Positions 21,814-32,800 of a DNA stretch of 64,000 nucleotides are shown here, piece by piece. The notes under the pieces were generated by a model. That model was not told where the DNA came from. It saw only the letters and a list, made by a program, of their open reading frames with translations, and did no database searches. The position numbers and the translations under genes are program-made. Location of the stretch: positions 16,136,001-16,200,000 of the forward strand of contig CM049395.1 of the NCBI GenBank assembly GCA_026929865.2. Direction: 5' to 3'. Numbering within the stretch: the first letter of the stretch is position 1; every line of letters starts with the position of its first letter. Source of the stretch: Hyperoplus lanceolatus. Its lineage: Eukaryota > Chordata > Actinopteri > Uranoscopiformes > Ammodytidae.

Positions 21814-23900
21814 TGTGCATCATACCGACCAATTTCACTATTAAATACAGATGTGAAGATACTTGCTAAAATTCTCGCCCACAGATTGGAGGATGTTCTC
21901 CCCTCTATCATATTCCCCTACCAAACTGGGTTTATAAAGGGACGCCAATCATTTTATAATATCCGCCGGCTAATGAACATTTTATATTCCCCCAGAAATA
22001 TTGAATCAGAATGCCTCGCTTCTATGGATGCTGAAAAAGCATTTGATAGAGTAGAATGGAATTATTTGTTTTTCACCCTTGAAAACTTCGGTTTGGGTCC
22101 TGTTTTCACTTCTTGGGTTAAATTATTATATGCATGCCCTTCTGCCTCAGTATTAACAAACAGCCGTTACTCAAGCAGTTTTGATCTGCACCGTGGGACC
22201 CGGCAGGGTTGTCCTTTGAGCCCGCTCCTTTTAGCTATTGCAATCGAACCACTTGCGATTGCCATTCGCGGTAACAAACAGATTCAGGGGATATGGAGAG
22301 GAGGAATTGAACATAAGGTATCATTATACGCCGATGACTTACTTTTGTTTGTCGCCAAGCCAGCCACCTCTTTACTGGAGGCACTTTCTGTGTTGGAGGT
22401 CTTTAGTCAGTTTTCTGGCTATAAACTTAACTTTAGTAAGAGCGAACTCTTTCCGATTAATAAAGAAGCTCTTAAACTTGATTATACAGCTCTCCCACTC
22501 AAAGTGGTGACAGATCAGCTGAGTTACCTTGGGGTATGTTTTACCAGAAATTTTAAAAACCTATTTAAATCGAACTTCCTCAAATTATTGGATCAGGCGA
22601 AGCAAATATTACCGAAGTGGTCTCCTCTGGCTTTCTCTCTCATAGGTAGAATAAATTCAATTAAAATGACTTTACTCCCAAAGTTCCTATATATATTCCA
22701 ATGTCTCCCCATCTTTCTCCCCTAATCCTTTTTTCAGGCCCTTGACTCTTTAATGATAAATTATATTTGGAATGGTAAACACCCTCGGTTACGGAAAGCT
22801 TTTCTTCAAAGACCCAAACAAACAGGTGGAATGGCCCTCCCTAATTTCCAATACTATTACTGGGCTGCTAATATCCGTTCTTTAGTGTATTGGGTGCATT
22901 TTCACCTTGACGACTCAGCCCCAGTCTGGGTAACAATGGAGTCCAGCGCTATTAGCCCATTGTCTCTATCTGCCCTCTTAAGCGACGCACTTCCACTCTC
23001 TTCGGCTATTCCCAACAGTAGTCCCGTGATTAAGCACTCCCTTCGAATTTGGACCCAATTTAGGAAGAATTTTGGAATGCAGAATTTTTCACTTTTCAGC
23101 CCAATTGCAGCTAATCATTTGTTTACTCCCTCGACGGTGGATGGTGCATTCAAGATCTGGCATAAAAAAGGCTTAAAATGCATCGGTGATTTATTTATTA
23201 ATGATCTATTTGCTAGTTTTTCTCAATTGACAAAACATTTTGGTATCGAAAAGACTAATTTTTTCCGATTTCTGCAAATCAGGCATTTACGCAGAAGTTA
23301 ATTCCCCAATTCCCTTATAAACCGCCAGCCAATCATGTCGATTTGTTTCTTTCTGTAAACCCCACATTAAAAGGCTCAATTTCTGTGTTTTTCAACCATA
23401 TTTCAAAGTTGCATAGCCCCTCATTAGCAGCTATAAGAACCCTCTGGGAGCAGGACCTAGGTTCTGCCTTCACAGATCACATGTGGGATTCAGTCCTGGA
23501 TCGGATACACTCTACCTCCATGTGCGCCCGACATGCTCTTGTGCAATTTAAAGTAGTACATCGTATCCACATATCTAAAACTAAATTAGCTTGTATGTTC
23601 CCCGATGTAGACCCGACTTGTGATAGCTGTAAGAGCGCACCGGCATCACTCTTTCACATGTACTGGTTGTGTCCCACCTTGACTGAGTTCTGGACATCAG
23701 TTTTTCAAACAATTTCTGAAGTACTTCAGCATCAAATTGAGCCGAACCCTTTCACTGCAATTTTTGGCATTGCTCCAAATCCGGGCTTGCCTAAAGTGAA
23801 GCTGAAGGTACTGGCCTTCACCTCATTACTTGCTCGTAGGGTTATCTTACTCAAGTGGAAAGATCCTGCTCCTCCTTCCCACTCACATTGGATTAGAGAC
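21814..23900 (+). other. L1 ORF2 reverse transcriptase and C-terminal region
   Basis: This is the largest preserved part of ORF2. It holds the RT fingers and palm with the YADD catalytic motif, a long open run to 22722, an in-frame TAA at 22723-22725, a further open run in the same frame to 23298, and a one-base shift near 23280 leading into the frame that holds the Cys-rich knuckle. It ends in HWIRDT at the Harbinger-like insertion site. Confidence 0.85.
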
Positions 23901-24443
23901 ACTGGCCCTCATTTATCAAACTTGCGTGGAAACTGGTGCAGATTCTGGCGCAAATACCTCCCTACGCCAGGTATCGCGTGGGATTTATCAAACAGTCGTA
24001 TCTCGCCAATCTCAGCGTACGCCAGGCCATTATTGATAAATGCGGCGGCTTAAAACAATCGTATCACGCCCCTATATTTTCTCAGTTTAGAGGCCTCGCC
24101 CAGAGATTTTACAACATGGATATGTGCATTACGGCACAGAAGAGGAACTTCTCTGAAGTAGAAATTGACAAAATAACAGCGAAAGAAAAAAAAAAAGAGT
24201 TTAATTTCGGAGCATTACAAGCGGCATCAAAGAACGACAGAAGGCAGCAGTTAGGAAGGAAATAACTCCTGCGGTCAACAGCGTTGATGTTGACAACAAA
24301 CGATCTCCAGCGCTCAAATGCTATTGTAGCCCGTGGAATTTGTTGCCACACAGGACACAATGAATTTGGGGTTTTTGTAGCATTAATTTATTATAGAACA
24401 CATTTCAATTATGGTGACAAGAGTGATACATTTCAATTTAATG

Positions 24444-25060
24444 ATCCACTGATCCCTGAGAACAGCTTCCTCATTAGCTACTGCATCTGTGGACTGCTTC
24501 ATTACAGAGCTCAAAAGCTGGGACAATGCATGGGAGTAATCACGGAGGTCTTCCCCGTCAGCTTGTCTACGGTTGTAAAAGGTCCGCAAAAGCTGTGTGG
24601 CGCTGCGTTTCTCCCCAAAAGCATTCCTCAAGAAGGAAAACAAATCACTAGGAAACACAGACTGGCCCCTCATGCATAGTCTAACTTCTTCTAAGGAAGG
24701 ACCACGTAGAAGAGATACTATGTAGTCACACTGTTCTGATGGTGTCTGCTCTCTGGACCTCAAGACCCTTTCAACCTCTTCAATAAACTCTTAAACTGAT
24801 CTCCCATCTGTACCACCCTCCCCACTGAATGGTGTGATGTGACGTTCTCTTGGAACATAGATGTATGAACGTGCTGGTGCGGGGTTACTATTTTCCCTCT
24901 GAGCCCTTGTTTCAGCATTTAACCGGGAAAGCTCATCTCGCAATCTGGCGAGCTCTTGCAAATGACCTTGCATTTCCCCTGTAGCCTTGCTACTTGTACC
25001 TGGAACCTGGCTTGGCTGGACATTTTTATCAACAGTACCCTCATCTTCTGATTCACTCAT
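24444..25060 (-). pseudogene. gag fragment of the LTR retroelement
   Basis: The likely start is ATG at 25060-25058 (MSESEDEGTVDKN), followed by a charged helical stretch (LQELARLRDELSRLNAETR), YVPRERHITPFSGEGG, and then a capsid-like region with LFSFLRNAFGEKRSATQLLR and FYNRRQADGEDLRDYSHALS. This is the Ty3/Gypsy and PNMA-type capsid pattern. One in-frame stop (TAA near 24793-24795) interrupts it, and the frame is lost at about 24444, where the sequence jumps into the remnant of the 3' LTR. No protease, RT or integrase remains. Confidence 0.8.
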
Positions 25061-26354
25061 GATGAGACCTTTAAGTCTATGCACAGTCCGGTTACAAAGT
25101 GAAACACCAGTCCAAAATGTGAGTTAAGGATACTATGAAGACAGTCTTTAACTTGATGTCCTGCTGAAGGTTTCTTTTCTTCGCAGCTGAAATTTGAGTC
25201 CCTTAATCCTCTGCACAGATGCTCTGGTACCGATGAGTCGTCTCTCCAGGATGCAGCAAACCTTGGAGCACCTCAGCACGTCTCCCACTGTTCAACACCT
25301 CCACCGCAGGCTGGCCTCACCGACTCAATCACCAAAGGACCTGGAATCTTCACCACTACCATATTTTCTAAACTAAAACTAAAACACTCTGTTGCCAATT
25401 AAAAAAATAGATTTGTTCTTGCTACACCCCACTCCTGGTAGCAAATTATTTAGCCCGTGGAATTTGTTGCCACACAGGACACAATGAATTCGGGGTTTTT
25501 GTAGCATTAATTTATTATAGAACACATTTCAATTATGGTGACAAGACTGATATATTTCAATTTAACAGACTTTCGTTATCCTTCAGTGCTCAACAGTTGC
25601 ACTTCAATTTAAAACAGGAGACTGAATTATAAAATAAATGAATAAAGTAAATACCAATATAGAAAACACTACAATAGAAAAATACAGTATACTAGCCTAT
25701 AAAATACTAGTGTATAAAATACTAGCCTTTAAAATACGGCAGTGGCATGACTGTAAACAGGTAATGTAAAATAACATGTTACATACACATTTCGCCACCA
25801 TAAACATCAACAGGTCATTTAATAATGTAAACAGTAAATGACTCATACATATATTATACACATTGAATAACACTTACATTTCAGCAACTTAACCTAAGGC
25901 AAGCCCTTCCCGAAGTTTCCAGCGGACTTATTTCCCCGAGTCGTTATCTCTAAAAGATAGACACTGTTAAGCGACACTGCGATTCACAAACACACCGCGT
26001 GGTGCCCTACATCTCATTGCAAACGAACGCCCACGTTTGGCGACTGGTGCCGCAAATCCCCATCCTAAACAAACACGGCCATCCAACACAAATACTCACT
26101 GGTATCGCTATAAAACTGTTCCATACAGCAACAACCAACAGCATATGTCCATAAGCCACTCTATTAGTCTCGCAAAGCCAGACCAAACTACAGCACGTAG
26201 TATGGTCTGGAAGCACTCTGTTTAGAGCCGTCTATTCGGGTGGGGAAACCGGGGGAAACTGGACTAGCCTGTTTGTATTTGTTTAAACCAATCACAATCA
26301 TCTAGGGCGGGGCTAACCCCGGGAAGCAGCAGCGGTGTCCTGCAAAATAGTGCC

Positions 26355-26374
26355 GGGGGGGGGGGGGGGGGGGG
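26355..26374 (+). repeat. Poly(G) tract
   Basis: About 20 consecutive G inside the LTR. It could form a quadruplex and is error-prone in sequencing. Confidence 0.9.
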
Positions 26375-27075
26375 ACTTATTTTGATGGAACGTCTTCACG
26401 TCCAGACGTCAGAGAAATGGCTAAACCCGCAAACGCCACACAAAATCTATTAAAGACAAAAGGAATATACATAGTGTGTTGCTTTCTAACCAGCATGTCA
26501 AGACCCCATACACTTTAGCCCCCGAGGAGCTCACGGGATAACTTAACCGGAGTTAACTAGCCACGTAGTGTTATCTCTGGTAACATTATCATCGGCGGTT
26601 GAGAGGACGGCTACGGCGGTCGAGTAGAATTTTTAGCATTCGAGAACTTATGTCACCACCTCCTATCGCTGTAGTCAGAGCCGTAGTCTGTCTGTTTACA
26701 GGCAGAACAGGGTTTTGACGTTGTGAGCGCTACACCAACTGCAGCAAGTAGCCGTAAGAGTTGCTAGGTGATAGTGGAAGCCGTTGGAATCTTTCCCCGT
26801 CGCTAAAACACCGCTGCTTAGTCCCTCACCAAAGAAAGGGAACGGCGGATCTTAATCTAGCTGGTTATAAGGTCCGGTGCTCAATTCAAACCCCCACGCT
26901 TCATTTTCCAGAGTTTATGAGGGTATTTCTGCCCGGGGGTAGTTGTACAATGAAGTTGGACAGCTAGGCTAGGCTAGGCTAAACTAGGCTGCGTCCCGGA
27001 CCGCCGCCGCCAATATTATTATCCCGAAGTATAGCCACACTTTATTTCCGTCTACAGTAATGTGACTTCTCACAC

Positions 27076-27078
<3 letters not shown>

Positions 27079-27131
<53 letters not shown>
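27079..27131 (+). repeat. (TG)n(AG)n microsatellite
   Basis: About 20 TG units followed by about 7 AG units inside the LTR. Confidence 0.95.
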
Positions 27132-27976
27132 CGCTGCACATAAGCACACGGGTTGACTGTGAGCGAATTGTTTCCGAATTTGAGGGGGATCACAATAGGG
27201 GAAAGCCAGCAACCGGAAAAGGAGGGGGCTGCGTCAGGGCTGCGTTGCTTTTCGACGCAAGCAAATAGACGCTGGCGGAAGTGGTCATGCCAGACTACCA
27301 CTCTATAAACACAAACAATGGAGATATACCTCGTCTTCACGGAAAAGACCAACGCTGTCCAGAGGTAAACAACGGAAGAAGGGACCAGGATGCATTGGGC
27401 GCAGCACTATATAGTAAGACTCAATACTGCCACCCTGTGACCAGACGGCCACACTACCCGTTGCAAACCACCCGCAATCCCATTCCCAGGTACTGCAATT
27501 GAAAGTGTTATATTCATAAAGATATTAACTGTACCACCCGGTTACACTATAAAACAGCATATTCAATTATATGTCGCCATTTCTTTACATAGATGAAGAA
27601 AAAGTGGTCTGACTCAAAAATCGCCACTAAAAAAAGCGTGTTGCCGTTCTGAAATGCAACCAACGTGCGGGCATAATATAAGTGGTACAGGAGAAAAAGA
27701 CGCACCAACTGTCCGATAATGGTCCCCATAAAAGAAATACACGTCTGCAGAGATGTGAAATGTATTGGCCCTTTTAGATAGCACTACTCAAAAGGGGTTT
27801 AAAAACTAAAAATAACACATTTTGCATTTTACTGTATGACAGCATGCGCTTGGCACGAGTGGTCAGCCCGGCCGTCAGCTGCACAAGCCGACCCGGCAAC
27901 GATCAGCTGTGAGAGCGCCCACTGTCCTGCTGAGCTGCTCCACTAGCAGATCAGAAAAACGTGCCGGTTAACGGTG

Positions 27977-28153
27977 GAAATAATGGTAACACTTTACAAT
28001 AAGGTACACAAAAAAAGAGTAGTTACCCTTTTTAAAAGGTAAATTTACCTTTTTGGAAAGGTAAATTTACCTTTTGGAAAGGTAAATTTACCTTTTAAAA
28101 ATGGTAACTACTCTTTTTTTGTGTACCTTATTGTAAAGTGTTACCGAAATAAA
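27977..28153. mobile_element. 161-bp palindromic element with GGTAACAC ends
   Basis: The element (27985-28145) is an almost perfect palindrome from GGTAACACTTTACAATAAGG to its inverse, with a centre of repeated ggtaaatttacc units. It is flanked by 8-bp near-identical duplications (GAAATAAT and GAAATAAA). The termini are those of the 3.9-kb foldback at 29896-33792. Confidence 0.85.
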
Positions 28154-28514
28154 TCGCTCGCTTAAGCGATCAATGACACATTAAAAGAGGAACTAAGATC
28201 TAAAAAGTGCGTCAAATAAATAAAAAGTTGAATGTTGTGCCGTGTATTTTTTATCATAAAGAGCAGTGTAGGCCTACTACATATTTAATACTTAGGCTAA
28301 CATTTTGAATGAATGCAGCCCCCGTGCCTCAGTGTCCCCCCAGCTGCTCCAAGTCGAAGATAAATGCCCTTACGCAGTCCCATGCAGCGCTCCTAAGTGG
28401 CCGGTGTGCGCACTATTGAATCAGCTCTCTTACTCAGTTGCACACCATAAGCTGCACAATTTTAAGTGATTAATATCTTTATTTCGTTCTGAGCAAACAC
28501 TACATTTGTATTAC

Positions 28515-28575
28515 CTTCTAATAATTGTCCAACAAAGTCATCGGCTACCCGGCACAGCCTGCACTGCGAGTCCAT
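28515..28575 (-). other. Possible first exon, unrecognised
   Basis: On the minus strand ATG at 28575 opens a short Cys-containing reading (MDSQCRLCRVADDFVGQLLE) ending at a donor-like GGTAATAC. It sits near the right terminus of the Harbinger-like element where a transposon gene could start. No second exon was found. Confidence 0.3.
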
Positions 28576-28744
28576 GCTGTTTACAAACTTGCGTACACGA
28601 GGTTGATAAATGAGGGCCACTATGTCATGTATGAATTTAGAGAAAATACGTTATACTACCCAGCGATCCGAGAATAAATTTGACAGAATTTGGCGCCCCT
28701 TCCTAAATTATTTTAAAAAACCAACAACAACAATAGAAGAGTAG

Positions 28745-29023
28745 CTACCTCCTTCCCTCTTTTATTTGATTTAATTTTTAATTTTTATTTTTTTTCATAT
28801 TGATTGTTTATTTTTGTTTCTTGTAGCATGTATTTCGTTCATGTCATTTTTAACATTGTGTATTGTTTTTTGTGCTGATTTTTTGATGCAGGATTGTTTG
28901 TAGTTGGGTGTGGGGGTGGGATATGGGCGGGGTGTGTTCGGGGAAGAAAAAAGGGGAAAAAAGTTAATCATTGTACTGTAATTGCTTCGCAAATCTTTTG
29001 TTGAATAAAAAAACCTTTGAAGG
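28745..29023 (+). other. L1 3' untranslated region
   Basis: T-rich sequence, then a G-rich purine-biased tract at about 28912-28965, which is common in L1 3' regions. It ends ttgaataaaaaaacctttga at the 17-bp duplication. There is no long poly(A). Confidence 0.75.
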
Positions 29024-29223
29024 AGAAATGTGGTGTTCCTTTACAAAAAATGCTATCTTCTAAGTTGTGTATCGGATCCAGATGTTAATTCCTGGAAATG
29101 AAAGCTGAAATGTTGATCTATTGTCTCATATTCATCTTTTGGTGTCAAACCCAAATGTTTCCAGTCTACAGCAAAAATAAAGGAATTGGCCTCACCGTTC
29201 CAATACTATTGGAGGGGACTGTA

Positions 29224-29887
29224 TATTATATGTAATGAAGACAAAATGCATAACAAAAAGCTAAAGTTCCCATTAAAGTTTAGCAATAATTGTCATACCT
29301 GACTAAAGAATTTATATTTTTATTTTGATATTTATTTAGCATTTTTACAAGTATGCAAAATGCAACAAAGGTCCATGGCCAGAGAAGAGTATGCCATTAG
29401 CAGTAGTGACGTTACTTGAGTCAGTCAACGATTTCACTGGTTCGAGCGCGGGGAATGTGGGAGAACACAGCTCGGTCTCACACATTATCTTATATAGATA
29501 AGCACGGCACATAACATCCGGCTACACGCTGACAAAATAATCAATACAAAATGTGTTTATTATATTTGTTCGAAGGCAAATTGACACACACCAAATTGGT
29601 GTTAGTTAGAACATATTTTTATACATTTTTGAAACTTAGAATAGACCTGAAAAATTTCAGTTGCACCTGTGCACACGCTGAAAATGGTTTGTTGCACCTA
29701 ACAGATTTGTGGTTGCATGTTCAGCGATGATGGTCACACCCTGGAGCCTTGATTTACAAGAGAACACTTCACTAAAGGACCATTAACTAACTGCTGTGTT
29801 CCCTTTGCGTCAATTCAAAGGGGTCATTTCTTATAATAAATTGCTAAATTATCAGGAGTGTTTCTTGTCAAATAGGAAGTGGTAATG
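29224..29887. other. Gene-free stretch
   Basis: AT-rich sequence between the Tc1 and the foldback. No gene or repeat was recognised. Confidence 0.5.
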
Positions 29888-32800
29888 ATGATAAAGGTAA
29901 CACTTTACAATAAGGGTACATTAATTAATGGTTAGTTAATGCTTAATAAGGTTTAACCAACCATTAGTTAAATGTTAACTAATGTGTCTAGTAAGCATTT
30001 ACTAATGGCATTCATGTTAACTAAGGTATTAATTACTACATTATGTAATGTTTATAAATATCCTATATTAACCTTAGTTAACCCATTAATTAAGCTTGAA
30101 CCAACAGTTGATTAATATAATAATAAGCATTACTTAACTGTTAACAAATGTCATTTTTGTAACATTACTTAAGCATAATTAACCATTTATTAATGTTCTT
30201 TGTGACCCTTATTGTAAAGTGGGAACCATTTATACATTAAGTAACACTTAATAAATGCACACCAGTGCTGAATAGGCATTACTGAAGCATAATTAACCAT
30301 AATAGGCATTACTTAAGTGTAATTAACCATTTATTAATGGACTTTGTGACCCTTATTGTAAAGTGAGAACCATTTCTCATGAATTAACACCTAATAAAGG
30401 CATACTAGTGCTGATTAAGCATCACTTAAGCATAATTAACCATTTCTTAATGTTATGTGTGACCCTTATTGTAAAGTGGGAACCATTCATCACTTGATAC
30501 ACTTAATAAATGCAAAATAGTGCTGAATAAGGATTACCTAAATACAATCCATCAATCAACAATGCTCTTTGTGCCGTGTACATTCTCTATAATAACAATA
30601 TTAAACATACTAAAATATTCCCAAATGGATAATTCACAACATCTGTTATCAACAATTCAGTCCATTTAAAAGAAAAAATTTTTTTTTTAGTCTTTAGTTT
30701 TATTTGGATCATACATAACCAAAATATTTCTTCAACATATATCCAGTTTAATTTTAAGAAAAAGTGATTACTACGTGAACACTCAATTAGTTTAACATAA
30801 TTTTTTCTCTCTCCTTGAAGTGTATATATCATTGTTGCAACAAAACAAAATAAAATACAATTCATAACAAATAAGTAGTTCCATTTTATATGGCAAAGAT
30901 AAAACAAAATAATTCCTCTGTGACTAAACATTTACCTCCCTATCTGTATTTGAAGAGCCTGTTTTCTTTACCTTTATTTATCGAAGTCAGTGGGGGTGCT
31001 CTTTATATTCTTCTCTTTAGTCTTTTGCCTCACCTCTCCAATGAAGCTAATCAAAGCTATCACCAATTGGTACGAAAAAATAAAATAATCAGTTAAAGTT
31101 CAGTGTGTTTCCTTTATCTAAATCACTATAGCTGCTGTTCCACTTATTATTATTATTATAACATGCTGCGGAACTGAAATATCTTTGGTACCTTATCAAA
31201 TCAATTCTCCTGAACCTTTAACAAGTTGACCTATTTTTTCTAAAAAATAATCTCTATGCCATTCTCACAACATTCAGTTTAAGCCATTTTAGCTGAATAG
31301 CAACTGCACTTTGAATAGAAAAGCTACATGTTCACATATGGTTTGGTGTCTATAAACACCACTTTATTTAGCCACCCTACAATTACGCTAAAAGTTACAT
31401 GTGAAGCTAGCACAAGCCTCATGTAACGGTGCTATGCTAGCGGAGGCTGAATCACTAATATATTTCACATTATTAATTTCTTACATAAACAAACTATATC
31501 ATCTCACAAATACCTTAGTTAACTCCCAATAATTTCGTTGGGCTAATGGCATACTGTAATTGTACCACCACAGGTCTTTTGGGAATAAAGATAGGCTGGC
31601 CTGCTGCTTCACTGTCCAGCACACACCCTCTTTCTTGTGGCTGATCCTAGTTCAAGTGTTGAAAAACGTGGGTAATCCTAATGTTAATAAGGTTTGTAAA
31701 GACATTTTTTCTTAAGTAAAGTCTCCAAACATATTTTCACCTTCCCGAAGTTGAAAATACATTGCATCATATATGCATTCCCTCTACAGCCATTGTTGAT
31801 TATCAATAGCATATTATTGATCATATAAATCACCTATAGATCCCGTTTTTTACTGGATCCTGCCACTGGAGGTAGAAGCGGATGTGAGCCTGGACAGTAA
31901 AAGCAGCAGCTGAGCTACATGCTTAAAGCCAGCTGACCTGACCGACCCATTATTCTCCCAAAGACCTGTGGTGGTTACAGTTATGCTGCTATTAGCCAAA
32001 TGAAATTATTGGTGAGTTAATTAAGGTGTTAGTGGTGATATAGTTGTGTTGTGTGTGTGTAAGAATACTTTGAAATATATTAGGACACAGCCTCCCGCTA
32101 GCATAGAACTTAGCTTAGGGCGCTATATGAGAGCGTTAGCATGAGGCTTGTGCTGGCTAGCTTCACAGGTAATTTTTAGCGTAATTGTAGTGGTGGCTAA
32201 ATAAAGTGTGTGTTCATGGACACCAAACTGTATGTGAATAAATGTTAGCTTATTCCATATGCAAAGTGCATGTTGTATTTCTTGCTAAAATGAGTAAAGA
32301 GCTGTGTTGTGTGAATGGTAAGAGATTATTTTTTTGAATGAAAAAAGTGTCAATATTTAAAGGTTCAGTGAGAATTTTATTTGATTAAGGTACCAAAATA
32401 TTTCAGTTCATGTGTATGTTATAATAATAATACATAATGTGGACATGTATGCAAATGATTAGATAAAGAAAAAATATCTCTGAACTGTTAACGATTATTT
32501 TCATTTTTCCATACTTGGTGATTAGAAATTCTTTTCCAAACTTATTTGGAAGGGTAAAGATGGATCTAAAGAGGAGTTATAAATGAGGGTACCCCTCAAC
32601 GTCTTTCGAGTATAAATAAAGGTTAAATGAAATACAATTGCTCATTCAAATAAAATGAAAGGGCCAGTTAAACTAGTGTTTAGTCACAAGAGAATGAGAT
32701 TTATTTTGTTTATCTTTAGTCCTAATTAAAAATGGAACTGTTATGTTCTTTGTGTATTTTATTTTTGTTTATGTTGCACAATGATATACCTCAAGGAAGA

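Larger units (their letters stand above)
25449..27546 (-). repeat. 5' LTR (about 2.1 kb)
   Basis: In the minus direction it starts TGTAACCGGG at 27546 and ends CGGGCTA near 25449. A TATA-like TACTATATAG lies at about 27408-27417 near its start, placing transcription start soon after. It includes a G20 run, a GGCTA/GCTAG pentamer patch (about 26965-26990) and a long (TG)n(AG)n. The junction with the internal region is followed in the minus direction by a segment rich in ccaggagtgggg that could be the primer-binding site; this is uncertain. Confidence 0.65.
24321..27550 (-). mobile_element. LTR retroelement, internally deleted
   Basis: The element is 24325-27546, oriented on the minus strand, between CTAT duplications (24321-24324 and 27547-27550). 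Outer ends are TGTAGCCCG and CGGTTACA, giving the TG...CA of an LTR. A 5' LTR of about 2.1 kb occupies about 25449-27546. Only 119 bp of the 3' LTR remain at 24325-24443, matching 25448-25565 closely. Between them is a gag fragment. All of pol and most of the 3' LTR are gone. The gag type suggests Ty3/Gypsy. Confidence 0.85.
24116..27760 (+). pseudogene. Myb/SANT-like gene split by the LTR retroelement
   Basis: The first part starts at ATG 24116 and reads AQKRNFSEVEIDKI, the opening of a Myb/SANT (Myb_DNA-bind_5 type) domain. It continues to 24320 with a frameshift near 24265. After the insertion (from 27551) the domain resumes at about 27594 with KKKWSDSKIATKKSV, the conserved end of the same domain. 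The match on both sides of the LTR element supports the insertion boundaries. In Harbinger-type elements this protein binds the termini together with the transposase. It is dead in this copy. Confidence 0.75.
23901..28621. mobile_element. Harbinger-like element carrying only a Myb gene
   Basis: The element spans 23904-28618 with ends GGCCCTCATTTATCAAACTT and the inverse (TTGATAAATGAGGGCC), flanked by ACT at 23901-23903 and 28619-28621. Removing it rejoins L1 ORF2 exactly in frame (RDT|MSCMNLEK). A 3-bp duplication and a Myb/SANT-like gene point to PIF/Harbinger, although ACT is not the usual TWA. No DDE transposase is present. Two later insertions lie in it: the LTR element (24325-27546) and a 161-bp palindrome (27985-28145). 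Without them it is about 1.3 kb. Confidence 0.85.
18715..28744 (+). pseudogene. L1 ORF2 (endonuclease and reverse transcriptase), broken and split
   Basis: The likely start ATG is 18715 and the end is TAG at 28742-28744. Without insertions the length is about 3.79 kb (about 1,263 codons). Endonuclease: the conserved Trp of the WNV block is a stop (TGA, 18742-18744), followed by LQETH, LANVYVPN, a GGDFN block in a shifted frame at about 19130, and SDHAPL at about 19398. Reverse transcriptase: GKSPGPDGLP (about 20115), RPISLLN after the hAT, DAEKAFDRVEW (about 22029), GTRQGCPLSPLL and SLYADDLLLF (about 22320). A Cys-rich knuckle CDSCKSAPASLFHMYWLC lies at about 23620. Defects are at least three frameshifts (about 19120, 19800 and 23280), stops at about 19220 and 22723-22725, and two insertions. 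The last 41 codons resume at 28622 after the Harbinger-like element. Confidence 0.93.
17019..29040 (+). mobile_element. Full-length L1-type LINE with two nested insertions
   Basis: The L1 occupies 17036-29023 and is bracketed by perfect 17-bp duplications (agaaatgtggtgttcct at 17019-17035 and 29024-29040), the mark of target-primed reverse transcription, within the Tc1 right terminal repeat. Removing the hAT and the Harbinger-like insertions gives about 5.75 kb: a 5' leader of about 150 bp, ORF1 (17183-18016), an inter-ORF spacer, ORF2 (18715-28744, broken) and a 3' region with a G-rich tract. The 3' end is aataaaaaaacctttgaagg, with no long poly(A). The architecture fits a fish L1-clade element. 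Confidence 0.93.
15725..29223. mobile_element. Tc1-type transposon, internally inverted and split by an L1
   Basis: The element begins at 15727 with CAGTCCCCTCCAATAGTATT and ends at 29221 with its inverse, between TA dinucleotides (15725-15726 and 29222-29223), as for Tc1/mariner. The terminal inverted repeats extend for roughly 200 bp with few differences. The right repeat is interrupted at 17019-29040 by an L1. Without the L1 the element is about 1.5 kb. Its interior is not a single transposase gene but two inverted copies of the 3' half (see 16098-16473 and 16390-16970). Confidence 0.93.
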
